Source: Casuarius casuarius
Lineage: Eukaryota; Chordata; Aves; Casuariiformes; Casuariidae
Length of the DNA stretch: 64,000 bases
Direction: 5' to 3'
Assembly: GCA_003342895.1 (NCBI GenBank)
Contig: PTFA01000005.1
Span: 5,956,266 to 6,020,265 of the forward strand
Shown here piece after piece: positions 24,538 through 36,600 of the stretch; within the stretch, counting starts at the first letter, position 1, and each line of letters begins with the position of its first letter. Position numbers and translations under genes: made by a program. A model generated the notes under the pieces. It did no database searches, was not told where the DNA came from, and saw only the letters and a list, made by a program, of their open reading frames with translations.

Positions 24538-24638
24538 ATGGCTTTGCCTGGGAGCTTGCGGAGGCAGCCTGCAAACAGAGCCCTTGTGTCACATTGCACT
24601 CACCATCATATTACTGTGTTTCTGCTTACTTTCTTCAG
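24538..24638 (+). CDS. SLC37A3: SLC37A3 first coding exon: start codon and TM1
   Basis: The exon reads MALPGSLRRQ, then HHHITVFLLTFF, and ends with AG of a serine codon before donor GTAGGT at 24639. The histidine cluster followed by VFLLTFF matches the human N-terminus; the first 20 residues are divergent. The likely acceptor is TTTATTTAAG ending 24461, giving a 76-base leader that contains ATG ACC TAA at 24473-24481. Confidence 0.88.
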
Positions 24639-27600
24639 GTAGGTTGAATGTATCTGCCCAGAGAGGTGCTTGTCTTACTGAGTTTGGGAAGGTAGAGAGC
24701 ATATCCAAATAAGGAGAGTGAAGGTAGGGAAATAGTCTTAACCTTTGGCTTTGACCCTTGAAAACAAACTTAAAGCTAGTAGTAGTAGCTGGTCTGGGAA
24801 TCATGTGGTAATGGAACTCAGTGTGCTATGCCCTTGGGGAGTCCAGTGACAAACAGGGCTTGTGGCAAAGGACAGACTGACTGTACCAGGCAGGCAGCAC
24901 TCCACTGCAGAAGAGTTAATGTGGGTGGTGGTGGGGAGGAACTTGCAGAAACTAGGAAGGAAGCAAACCCTGATGCTCAGAACTCATTTAATGTATGGTC
25001 TGACGCATGGAGCACTCTGCCATTGCTGTTGGAGTCCTCTCATCTCCTGAAATTACTGTTTGCAGAGGTCTCTGAGAGACCTCTAGAACAGAGAGGTCTC
25101 TGACAGACCTCTAGAACAGAGAGGTCTCTGCTTCAGACCTGAAGAAGGTCTCCCACGTTTGTGTGTTGCAAGCTGGTCTGTTACACCAACTGACAACAGC
25201 TGGAAAAAGATATTGCCTCTCCCTACAAACTTTGCCTCGCTGATATCATTAGACCTTCGCGGCAATACTGCTACTGATAGAGGTTCTCTTCCAGAGACAG
25301 ATTAGGTAATGGTGGTTAGCCAGATGAGTACATGTTCCTTTTTTTTCTTGTATTTTTTTTCCTTCCCTGAGGTACCTAATTGTTGTTGCACAGTCGTCAT
25401 CTCCTTCGAAAAGAAAAGAGGTCCATTCCAATCAAGACCCTATTTCATGCCTCCCCATGTGAATTAAATAGTGTGTCTGCCCATAATTTCGGGGTTCCCA
25501 CTGCTTAGAACTATCCCCTAAACTGTCAGTCCTCCACTACTCACTGGCTGCTTAGCATGTATCTGAATTTTGAGTCCCACCCTTTTCTGTTTGACCTCTA
25601 GAGAAGACTTGACCAATGTGTGCTTGTGCTTTTTCTGGCAGTTACTCCTTGCTCCATGCTTCCAGGAAGACATTCAGTAATGTCAAGGTCAGCATTTCCA
25701 GCCAATGGACTCCCTCCTACCTAAACAACACAGCCCTTGAGCTCCAGCCGTATGAGGTAAGGACACCTGGGACTAGCAAGTGCAGAGAGCGCTGCATAAT
25801 TTCTAGTACACTGTGGTTGTGGTGGTTTTTGTTAGGGACGCTTGTCTGAATGTGAGTGAGAACTTCAAGTGTCTTAGTAGTAGTTCTCTGGATTATTGGT
25901 TGTTGGTGAAATCTTTCCTAGTGTCCTCAGAGAGAAACTTCCTAAGGTGTTATGGTGTTCCGATGGAAATCAGGACTCCAGCAAAGTCTTGTGTAGTAGC
26001 CAGCAGAATGGAGAAGGTGGGGAGGAAGAGAGAGGGATCCTACCTCAGAAACCTCAGCGGCAATAAGCATGAATAGTTAATGGGGTTGTGGAGAACTGTG
26101 TAACATCCTTGCTGTGGTTTTCTCTGTAGTATGGGCATTGCCGCTGTGTTAAAAGGTTGGCCAAAGTAGGAGAGCAGAAAACTAACCTGAAAGTGCTACT
26201 TGCTTAACCTAAACTGATACCAAAGAATGACGTTTGCTCATGCCTCTTAGAGGTCTCATTTTCAAAAATGCTGAACATGCCATGGCCATTGTCTTTAAAT
26301 CCCAGCATCAACAAAAGCAATGGGAGTTTTGGCAGTGCTTGCTTGCAGAGAAAGAAGTTGTATACTGCTTCTACCCCACAAAAGGGAATGCAAGAATGAA
26401 TATACTGGCTCACTCCCATAGCCCTTTTAGAGGTATGTTTGTTTTTAGCAGTGGCTGGTCCTGATGCTTTTGAGAAGTGGAAGAAATCTTACGTTAACAG
26501 CTCAGTCACAGCATGAGATCCATTAAAACGGAGTTCCAGGCCGGCTGCTTGAGCTTTGTCTGCATCAGAAGTCTTTGATTCTTTGGACATTTGGCTGAAG
26601 GATAGATGTTGCCTTTGTGTAATAAGTAAGAACAGTAAAGTGGGCCTGTAACGTCTTCAGGATTTTATAATCTAGGGAAAGATACTGAGCATCTTGGGGA
26701 TGCTGAAACAAAGTACAAGGTGTTTATATTTAGTTCCTTAACCGACATTCAAAAAACTAGTATACTTCGGAAGGCAGTTGCAGCCTGTCTGCTATATGCA
26801 TGACTTAGTGTTTGCTGGTTGTTGAAGTTTATGCCTCTGTCCAAGAGGAAAGGTTAAAGTGGCCCTTCTTTCCTTACGGTATCAATTTAAGTCACCTTAG
26901 TTAGCAGTAAAGTGGATGGTGCGTTTTGAGAAATTGATGGAACAGACTAAAAATAGGAACAGAGGAGTCTCTTAACATGCTATCAGTTTTGAACTTTGAT
27001 TTCTTTTTTTAACCACAGTTGTCTATTTTATTATTACACTTAAAAAAAACAATTAAAAATGTTTTGCAATTGTTGCATCAATAGACTCTAGAATAGATTT
27101 ATTAGAAGGATAACCTAGATCTTTACTTTTCAACCTTTTAATATTTGTGAGTCCTGTGGAGATTTTATAATGAATTTAAGCCTAATGACAATATATTTGA
27201 TTCTCCTCTCTTTCTAAGACGCTTGATAGCTTGTAGACCTCCAGGGATCTGTGGTTAAAAGTTGAAAGCCACTGGTGCAGGTAGCTATTAGTGGTCTCAA
27301 GTGACAAAAACTATTTTTCAGGAATTTTATTAATTTTCTTTGACACACGAGACTTAAGCAGAAGCTGTGTTGATAAGCCTTTCCTTAGTGTTGCCTGTAC
27401 AGGGTATTTTCTTGGAGGTGGGAGTCAGACTAGAGCTGATGATATTTGAGAGGATGCATCCATGGGTCAGGTTTGGGCTGCATTTTTGTTTGGTTGAGCT
27501 TTTTTTCTAATGGAGGGGGTGGTAGGGAGGGGAGAAAACTCTGTCCTGATTAACTTTATTAATTCTTCAAGTCATCCTCAAAACTTGCTATTTTCAGCTG

Positions 27601-30600
27601 AAGTCACTAATCTCAGTTTGGGGATGACTGAGTCTTTTCCCCTGTTTGATGGTATTGAAAATAAAATGAAACTTCAGGGTAAGTGAAAAAGTAGAAACAA
27701 AATTAGTGGCCTGAGTTCCTTGGAGATAGCAGTTTCCAACCAGTCTGTTTCTTTCCATTGTTCCTTTTGTTTTCATTCTTTCTGTTTGTGATCTGTCACT
27801 TATTATGGTTGTTGCCACAAATTCTTTAAGGGAGTTACTCATTTAGCAAAGACAGCAAGATAAGTATGGAAGAGACATTGCATATAAAACAGAATATCCC
27901 TTTATTGTATTATTAATTGAGGTATTCATCAGTGTTTCTGTGTATGCAGCTGTCAGCTGTATGCTTGTTAAAAGTAGAGTTTGTATTGCCAGTCATTTTT
28001 CTTGATCCAAGTGAAACTGGTGTTTCTCACTTCTGGTTTGCTAGCTTGTCCTTTAAAAGTGAAGCAAGGTGGAAGTGGCTGTTTTCTATAGTACGTGAAA
28101 TCAATATCGTTCTTGATTTGATAATTAATAAGTTGGAGGAATAGGAGGTTGCTGGGGCCAGATGCTATTTTGCATTGGAGTTGGGGTTTGAATTGAAAAA
28201 GAGTAGAATGAGCTCTGACTCTCCCTGTGTACCTGATACAATTTTCTCCCTGTAGCTCTGGAACAGCAACCATTTATTTCCAAATGCAGAAGAAGCCACT
28301 CTCTTCTTGGGAACGTTGGACACTATCTTTTTGTTTTCCTATGCTGTGGTGAGTAACTCTAATCCAAAGCTGCCAAGCTTTGGTTGAGACTGATTGGGAA
28401 GATCATACCCACATTTGGAGGGGATGAATGGGATCTACTTCTTGGACTTGTCTAGCACTAATGGAGTTTAAAAGCTTAGTACAGCAGCAGGTTTTTTCCT
28501 TTGGTTCTGTTAGTTTTGCCAGGGCCTGTGTCCTGTGTGAAGATGTTTGTTAACAAATGCAAGAGAAATACTATCACTCCAGAATTTTTCACATTCCTGT
28601 CATCAGTTGGTAGAGGGGTAGTTCTATCTGTTCAAGTGCTTTCTGTTAAAAATTATTAAAAATAATAAGTTTAATGAACAATTTAGAAAATAAGGGGTTT
28701 TTTGATGGCAGAAGAAGAGTTGTTTAGAATGAAACTGCAAGCGGCTGTAACAGTACCATCTGGGTCAACTTACCCTTCTGCATCATTTTAATTCTTACAG
28801 ATCAGTAATGCAAACCTTGTGGCTTTGTTTAACGTGAAGTTTTGTTTTCAGGGTCTCTTTGTCAGTGGCATAGTTGGGGATCGCCTGAATTTACGCTGGG
28901 TTCTGTCTTTTGGCATGTGCTCCTCTGCTCTGGTGGTAAGTTGGAACATACTAGTGTAATTTAGAAAACTCTGTTTTAGGATTTCTGAATATGGTTTTCT
29001 TTAAGAATAATAGACTCTATTAAATAGGATCTGTAGCTGTACCTCAGTGGTCTCAGACTGTGGGAATAACACATTAAATAAAACTTAGTAAGTGAAAACT
29101 TGTAAAACTTAGGACCAGAAACAGTTTATTACAAGTTTTATTATGTCAGATGTAAGTCTACACAAAATCACTCAACTCTTCCTGACATATTTGTTTCTGG
29201 ATACTTTGATGGAAGGAACTTCATAAATTTGAGGCACTGTCTAGACACTTGATGAATTGCTTTTGTACAGGGATAGGGAATTTGAACTTTTTGAGGTGGT
29301 TTAGTATTGTGACTGTTCTCCAGGTTCACATATGTCGTCATCAAAGTTTTTCCTTCCAAACACAATCTGCGTTCTCACTAAGCGTACATCTGCTTATGTT
29401 GTAATTGGTGGGAGGGCATATATGTCACAAAAGAATGTTGTCTTAAAACAGAAGAGTTCTTCAGTTTCAAGCCACTACAGATAAGTGTGAAACAATTTTA
29501 TCACATTGTGGTTTTCTGGTTATTAAAGTAGTGGCAAGATGTGTAGTGTTCTTGATTTACCCCGTGACTACAAACCCCGCTATGGCCTATTGCGTTCTGT
29601 GAACACATGACCACAAACATGCCTCAAGCACAGTGTGCCACAAAGTGTGTTTATTTTGGCTAGTTTGCATTAGAACTCTTAGTAATTTGAGACCTGGCTG
29701 TAGAATTTATGTTAGATTTTGCTGAGAGAAACGACTGCTCAGGTTTTTGTGTTTTTATAGGACCTTGTGAGTTCATATGTCAGTACAACAGCAAATCAGG
29801 ATGCTACTGTATCTTTAGCATTGTTGCTTTAGCATTGTATCTTTAGCATTGTTGCAAAAGTATTTGTCTTTCTTCTTCTCTCCTGTTATGACTGTGTTAT
29901 TTACAAAAATAAGTCTTTTAGAGTGGAAGTGCCATGAGCTTATTTCTCTCTAGGAGTTGTTCGGGCTCTGGATTTAGTGCTGTCAGTGGCTCAGCAGAGG
30001 GTGCTATTACCTTTGAGCTGTTTGTTAAGCCATGCCAGGTCTGGCTGTGGCCTAGCCCCTGTAGGTGTCTTCTCCCTGAAATGTCACTACTACTTTTTAT
30101 TTATTCATTTATTTTTAACATCCCTTCCTTGCCAAGTTCTCAGCAGTAGTCTCAGGTTTTTTACATTTTCTTCTCTCCTCTAGGTGTTTTTCTTTGGCAC
30201 ACTGACAGAATGGTTACATTTCTACAACAAGTGGTTCTACTGCTGTCTCTGGGTTGTCAATGGCTTGCTGCAATCCACTGGCTGGCCCTGTGTGGTTGCT
30301 GTCATGGGCAATTGGTTTGGAAAAGCTGGGTGAGTTGAATTTTCAATGACTCACTTATCTGACCTGCTGACCATTGCAGACTTAGCTGAAACTCCCAAAG
30401 AAAAAAGGTATAGCTTTCTGTTTTGCCAGTCCCAGTAGGACTGCTATACTTATCTAAAGAGAACTGCAGCAGTTTAAGATTGACTGTCCAAGTACTAAAC
30501 TAGTTATTAATATATACAAAATGATACAGACATATTGACTGCTCTGTCACTTTAACACTGATTTTTTTTTCCCCTTGGAATTATGTAACAGTTTGGTGTG

Positions 30601-33600
30601 AACACAGTTGTGCATGTTAGGTGGAGGTTCACACTTGAAAAGTCCCATAGTGAGGAATGGCTGAATTTAAATTTTCATGTTACTGTAAAACCTGTTCCTG
30701 TCCATTTACTGCTAAAGAAACTAGATGGAAACTAACTTGTTGAAAGGTTGAGTCTGTCACAGGATGGGTGTTGCAGAGGAGCTCCAGTCACAGCTTGTAA
30801 CTCTGTTGCCAGCTTACCTCTGGTTTAGCACAGGTGCTTTAGGATGGAACTTTCCACGCTTATTTATTTGGTACCTGCAAGTTATTCTGTGTTTTGCTTT
30901 AAGTGACATTTGCTTCTCTTTGAAGAGGACAGGGAGAATGCTGTAATTTTATATGTAAATTAAAGTTCATTCTAACATCATATCTCTTTCTTGCTCCTAA
31001 TGTCAACCTCTCCCTCCATCCCTCCTTATAAATTTCCTCCCCCTTCTGCAGAAGAGGCTTTGTGTTTGGACTCTGGAGTGCCTGTGCATCTGTGGGGAAT
31101 ATCCTGGGAGCATTCCTTGCCTCCTGTGTTCTCAAATATGGCTATGAGGTGGGTAATGCTGTCTGGCTTCTAGCTAGGACTGCATGTCTGACTGGGTTAT
31201 GCAGAGATCAGTTACTTACCCTGTCACTGAGCAGATAATAGGAATATTTTTCTTCTTATCAGTGTCCAGTTTCATCATCTTGAATTCTGTGATAGGAAGC
31301 AATAGGCAGAATAGAAGGGTTTTCATTTCATGACCCTTTAAATTCAGAAGGTGTGAGCTTGAGACCTCCCTTTAAATGTGACTGTTTTTGAAGAGCCCTA
31401 GTGCCATAATGTACTCTCTTCTGATTTGGGTAGCTTAAAGTGCTCTTCAGATTCACATCTATCACTGTTTCTGACTTAACTGAATTCCCTGCTGCTGGAT
31501 AGTGGTGAGGTTTTGACAGGCAGGGAGGAATGACTTCTAAGTGGGAAGAGCTATGGCACAGCACTGCATTGCTGTAGTGATTCAGGCAGGCAATTAGCAG
31601 AGGGAACATGAGTGAACCAGAGCACGCTGAAGCACATGACCGGTGAGGAGAGGCTAACGGGGCTGAGCTTCTTCAGCCCAGAGAAGAGAAGGCTTAGGGA
31701 GTACCGAATAAGCAGCCTTCTAGTGCCTGTAAGGAGGTTACTGAGAAATCGGAGCCAGGCTCTTCCTGAATTGCATAGTGGTAGAAGAAGAGGCAATGGC
31801 TATGAACTGAACCAGGGAAGGTTCCAACTGGATATATGGAAAATTTTTGCACTGCGAAGTTAGTTAAGGACTGGAACAAGGGCCAGGAGTCTGTAGAATC
31901 TCTGTTTTTGGAGGATTTCAAGACCTGACTGAACAAAGCTGTGAGCAACCTGGTCTGAAATCAGTGTTGACCCTGCTTTTGAGTAGTCCCTTCTAACCTG
32001 GCTGAATCTGTGATTCTGTGTTGAGTGAGCTTGTCACCTCACCGCTGTCACCTCCGTACACTAAAACCTCTCTTTCAGTGTGGCCTTTCAGCCTAGATAG
32101 AAGCAAGTCCGTTCAGGAGGTGCAGAGATTGCTTGTTTCCTAGTTAAATGGATGTAGGCTGGATTGTTATTGCTATGTTTACTTTCTGACAGGGTTGGAA
32201 TACAGGGAAACCCTTGTTGGTCAGGGATGCTGGTGTGACTGAAAGTGTTTAGAAAAAAAAATCTTTTATTTATCTTCAGTATGCTTTTCTGGTGACTGCC
32301 TCAGTACAGTTTGCTGGAGGAGTCATCGTCTTCTTTGGGCTTCTGACTTCACCAAAAGAAGTGGGTAAGTAGAAGAGAGTTGTACCATTTCAGTCTCTTT
32401 GTGGAAAACAGATTTGCGTCTTTCTCTCTAGTACTAGAAGTGCTGCTAGCTCTGACAGTGCTTATCCTCACAGCTCTTCTGAAATGGTGTTGCACTTCTG
32501 TGCATTTAGTGGAGCAAATGCTTTCCTCACCAAGATCACACTAAATGCTGTCTTGGATCACATGTCTGGGTATTATTAAAAGTAAAATAAAACAGCCTGG
32601 CTCTAAGGCCTCCATTAGGATGTGCCTAGTTGCTCATTTTCCTTCCTGGAAAATTGGTATTTTTTAACAATCAGTAGGAAACTGATAAATGGCCACTGTA
32701 GGAGCAAATCATGGCAAGCGTTAATGTTGCACAATGAAGGAAAAGTGCTTGACTCCTTCAGCCAATTAAGTAGTGCTCATGTGGGGTAAATGTCCTGTTC
32801 TGAGAAGATGGTGGGCAAGGCAGTGTGACAGGAAAACAGAAGAACTTTGGGACTTTGACAGGGCTGTAGAGGTTGCCCAGGTGCCTAGAAAAGCTGTAAA
32901 GTTGGTAGCACTGAAGTAGTGGGGCATGTGGGTAAGCATTCAGCAGCTTGGAGAGCACAGGGCGGTTGCTATGCCTTCTGCTGCACAGGAGGCATTAACA
33001 GGCAGCAGCTGTCAGAGTAGGTGCTAGTGCACTCAGCCTCCTCGCTCAGGGGAAGTTATGTCCAGGAGCCAGGCCCAAGGAGTCCAACCACTGGACAAGG
33101 GGGTAAATGCACTAAGTTGTTGTGCCTTCCAACTAATGGCCAGACACTCAGAACAGACAAAGCCAACGCCAGGATCAAACAAAATACTTTCAAGAGCACT
33201 AGAAGACAAGGTAGAAACTGGTGACACTTCCGAACACCATCTAGAAGAGTTTCTAAGCCAAAGGAGGATGGAAGTATGGGAGAGCAAGGGAATTGCTAGA
33301 AGGGAGAATTGTTTAAAAGAAGCGAGTGTAGCTTTAAAGTGGGGAGAAGGTGGACTGATTGTGGCCCATTGTTCCTGTTGTACGTCCTTTTTATAATTTA
33401 GGCCTTCCCGAGCTTGGAACAGAGGAAGAAGGCAGTGCTGAGGAAGATGCCAACAGACCTTTAATGGATGATGATGATGCAGATGATGATGACCAGAATT
33501 ACTCTGTTCAAGCAACTGACACTGATAACCAGCCAAAGGCCATTGGCTTTCTCCAGGCTTGTTGCCTTCCGGGTGTTGTACTGGTGAGGACTCTTAGCAC

Positions 33601-36600
33601 ACAGATTCTTGAGTGAGATCTGACTTCTTGTGTTGTTAAACACAGATCTGACTTTTTGTGTTGTCAACATTTGACATCATTGACATGTTGACCATGTGTT
33701 GTTGTTGACATCTGACTTCTTATGTTGTTAAAACCTTGGAGGTTGGAACTCTTATCCTTGTGTGTATGCATTATAATACTGTCCTAATACGTGGTTGCAT
33801 GTCGCTCCTCCTGTTGGACTTTTGCTTGATTTGGTGCATGTGATGAGCCAACTGTGGCAGTAGAGAGACTACCTTTTTTGATCCTGAATTTAGAAGGGAG
33901 GCCATGAGCAAAGCAGGTGGTTGTAGATACTCTCTTGGTAAGGTAGCTACTCGTTGCCCTGAGGAGTGGGATTCTTACTGCTGGCTGAGCATCACAGAGA
34001 ACTCTGTGGCACTGGTATTTGGGTTTGGTTGTTGTTGTCTTTCTAATTGCCTTTGGGCAGAAAGCCTGAAAAAGCCTAAATCAACATGATGTGATATCTG
34101 GCAAAGTCTTTTTATAAACAACTGGCAACAGGGCCTGGTGATGCAGTTTTACCATTAGCTTAAGCTGAACTGAATCCTGGTTACATCCCCATCCTGTCCT
34201 TTCTATCAGAACTTGTACTTCTGCATCAGCATTGTTGCCCAGTTCAAGTATTTGGTTCAGCTGAAAAATTAATCTGCCAATAAAAAAAATGATAATTTTC
34301 CTGTTGCCAGCGGGCCATATGTCCCCTGAGTACTAGACCTGGTAGAAGAAAGGGGGCAGGGAGGCTGGCTCGGTAGTACGATACAAATTTTCTCGGTTGA
34401 TCGTGAAGCAGAACCATTGAATGGATGGTGCTGTCAGATACTGTTAATGAGTAAAGCAGTTGGTGGCTGCAATTAAAGTAGCACAAAATCTAGAAGGAGT
34501 GGGTAGATTGTCAGCATGCAGAGTGCTGGATAACCACCACTCTGTGGTGTTGCTGAACACCTGGGTTCAGGGGTGGCAAAAGGAAGTGAATCCTCTTGAG
34601 GTCTTTCCTAATATGGCACTTTATATGGCTCACCTTTGGTTGTGCTAAGAATGGGATCGTGTACAAAGAACCTTTAGACGAAATATGTTGGCAGTGGTGA
34701 AGGCTGCCTGAGTTGCTGTATGACTTTTCTTCACTGGCCAGAACATAAGGAGGGTACCAAGCAACTGATGTTGCTGTTTTGGTACTTGAGATTTTGAGGG
34801 CATGCTCTCTGTGCTAACCCAGCCGTGTGAATACCTCTGACACGGATCTGTGAGTTTTATCTGATGTCAAATCAGTGAGTGAGAAACCACATACTGAGAG
34901 AACCTCCAAAACCTGGTCAAAATTATACAGATTTGACTTAAATTTGTCTGTAGTTTCTCTCCTCTTTTACTGATAAATGATATGGTAGAAGAGTTCTAGT
35001 ATAGACAGATGTCCTGCGGGCCTCTGGAAATTCAATGTTTAATTGGTCTGACAGTTGGCAGACAGTTTCTAAGTGTGTTGTAATAAATATAGCTTGGTAC
35101 AGTGCAGCTCTACATACCAGAGCCAGTGAACATCACTGTCTCATGTGTGGTGAAGATTGCGTTGTGACCTTTAAGAGTGGAAAAGCATTGACAATACAGC
35201 TAAAAAGGGTATATTTATTAAAAGAATCTACATTTAGAAGAGATGANTTGGGGGCTTTTAATATATCAAAATGTCTGTGTGTTAAAATCCAAAGGCAAGT
35301 GAATGTGTACAGTCCCAAAAGCTGTGGTCCCAACAGGTTATTTTTTCCGTCTTCATTTGCCTCTTCAAATATGGGTTCCTTCAACTGCCATGTCAGTGTT
35401 TGTCAGGAGGCCATACTAAAATAGTGTGCCTTATCCTTTTGCATGCTCTGCATGCTGGCCCTGCAGTCCCCCAGAAAGAACCATTGCCACATGTGAAAGC
35501 TCTAAAGGCAGAGCTCTCCTGCTGGCTAAGGAGAACTCAAGCCCAGCAGCCAAGAGCAGGAGGCTGCCTCAGCTGTTGAGTTTGGAGGCATGTGCTTAGT
35601 GTTGGCCAAGCCTTTCATCTTGTATCCCAGAATACCTGTCTGGGGGTTATGAATGAAGATTTTTCTTCTGGTGCTATAACCAGGTGAGCCTTCTGAACAG
35701 CAGAAGATAGCACAGAGAAACTGCATCACATAACTTTTCTCATCATGATGCACAGATGACTAAACCTCTAGTTGTTTCATGTCACATGGTTGGCTCCTTT
35801 CTCTTTAGCAGGTGAATTAAAATTTCTTTAGGGGGGAGGAGAGGGAGGGAGGAAGCCTGATGTTAGTTCTTCTCAGGGTTACACTGACAGCATTTTAACC
35901 CTCTGCATTCAATGAAAAGAAAATAACCTTCCTGGCAATGATTTTCTTACTCTTGGATTCCCTTTGATCAGCATTAAGCTTTCGTAGTGCTGCTTCCTTA
36001 TATGAAGTGCAAAAGCACTTCCCCCTGAAAGCTTCAGCTGGGTCCAGAGCTTTATGGGAAGAAGCAGGAATGCAGTTTGCATTTCTCAAGTGCTAACTGC
36101 TTGCTGGCTGACTCTCTATTTCAGTATTCTTTGGCCTATGCCTGCTTGAAATTGGTGAATTACTCATTCTTCTTCTGGCTGCCCTTCTACCTCAGCAACA
36201 ACTTTGGATGGAAGGAAGCTGAAGCTGACCAGCTCTCAATCTGGTATGATGTGGGAGGAATCATAGGTGAGTGAGCAAGTGAATGACATCTTTCTGCAGT
36301 TGCCCTGTTAGTGTTTGAAAATGAAAGACAGCAAATGCCACACGGAGTAGTCACGCTTAGTGGGATCTACCTAACTGTTTACTGAATATGTAAAAGGGCT
36401 AGTTATATATGTGGCTGCTTGAATGTTTTCTAAAATGCAGAGTAGGTGAGCACCCTAAAAAGTTTATGTATGATTTAAAGGGTGCTATCTTATTCTTGTA
36501 TGGTACCCCCAGCAGGCATTTTTTCTTTACTTGCTAGGACTTTTGAAGAGTGCCATGTACAAAACAGTGCCCCAGCGCTTTCTACTTCCTTTCTGACAGG

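Noticed and set aside
33058..33396. 112-codon frame just upstream of SLC37A3 exon 8
   Set aside because: It stops before the acceptor and is in a different frame from exon 8, so it is not an extended exon; no similarity recognised.
35035..35424. 129-codon frame containing the ambiguous base
   Set aside because: Lies in SLC37A3 intron, interrupted by the N, and has no family motif.
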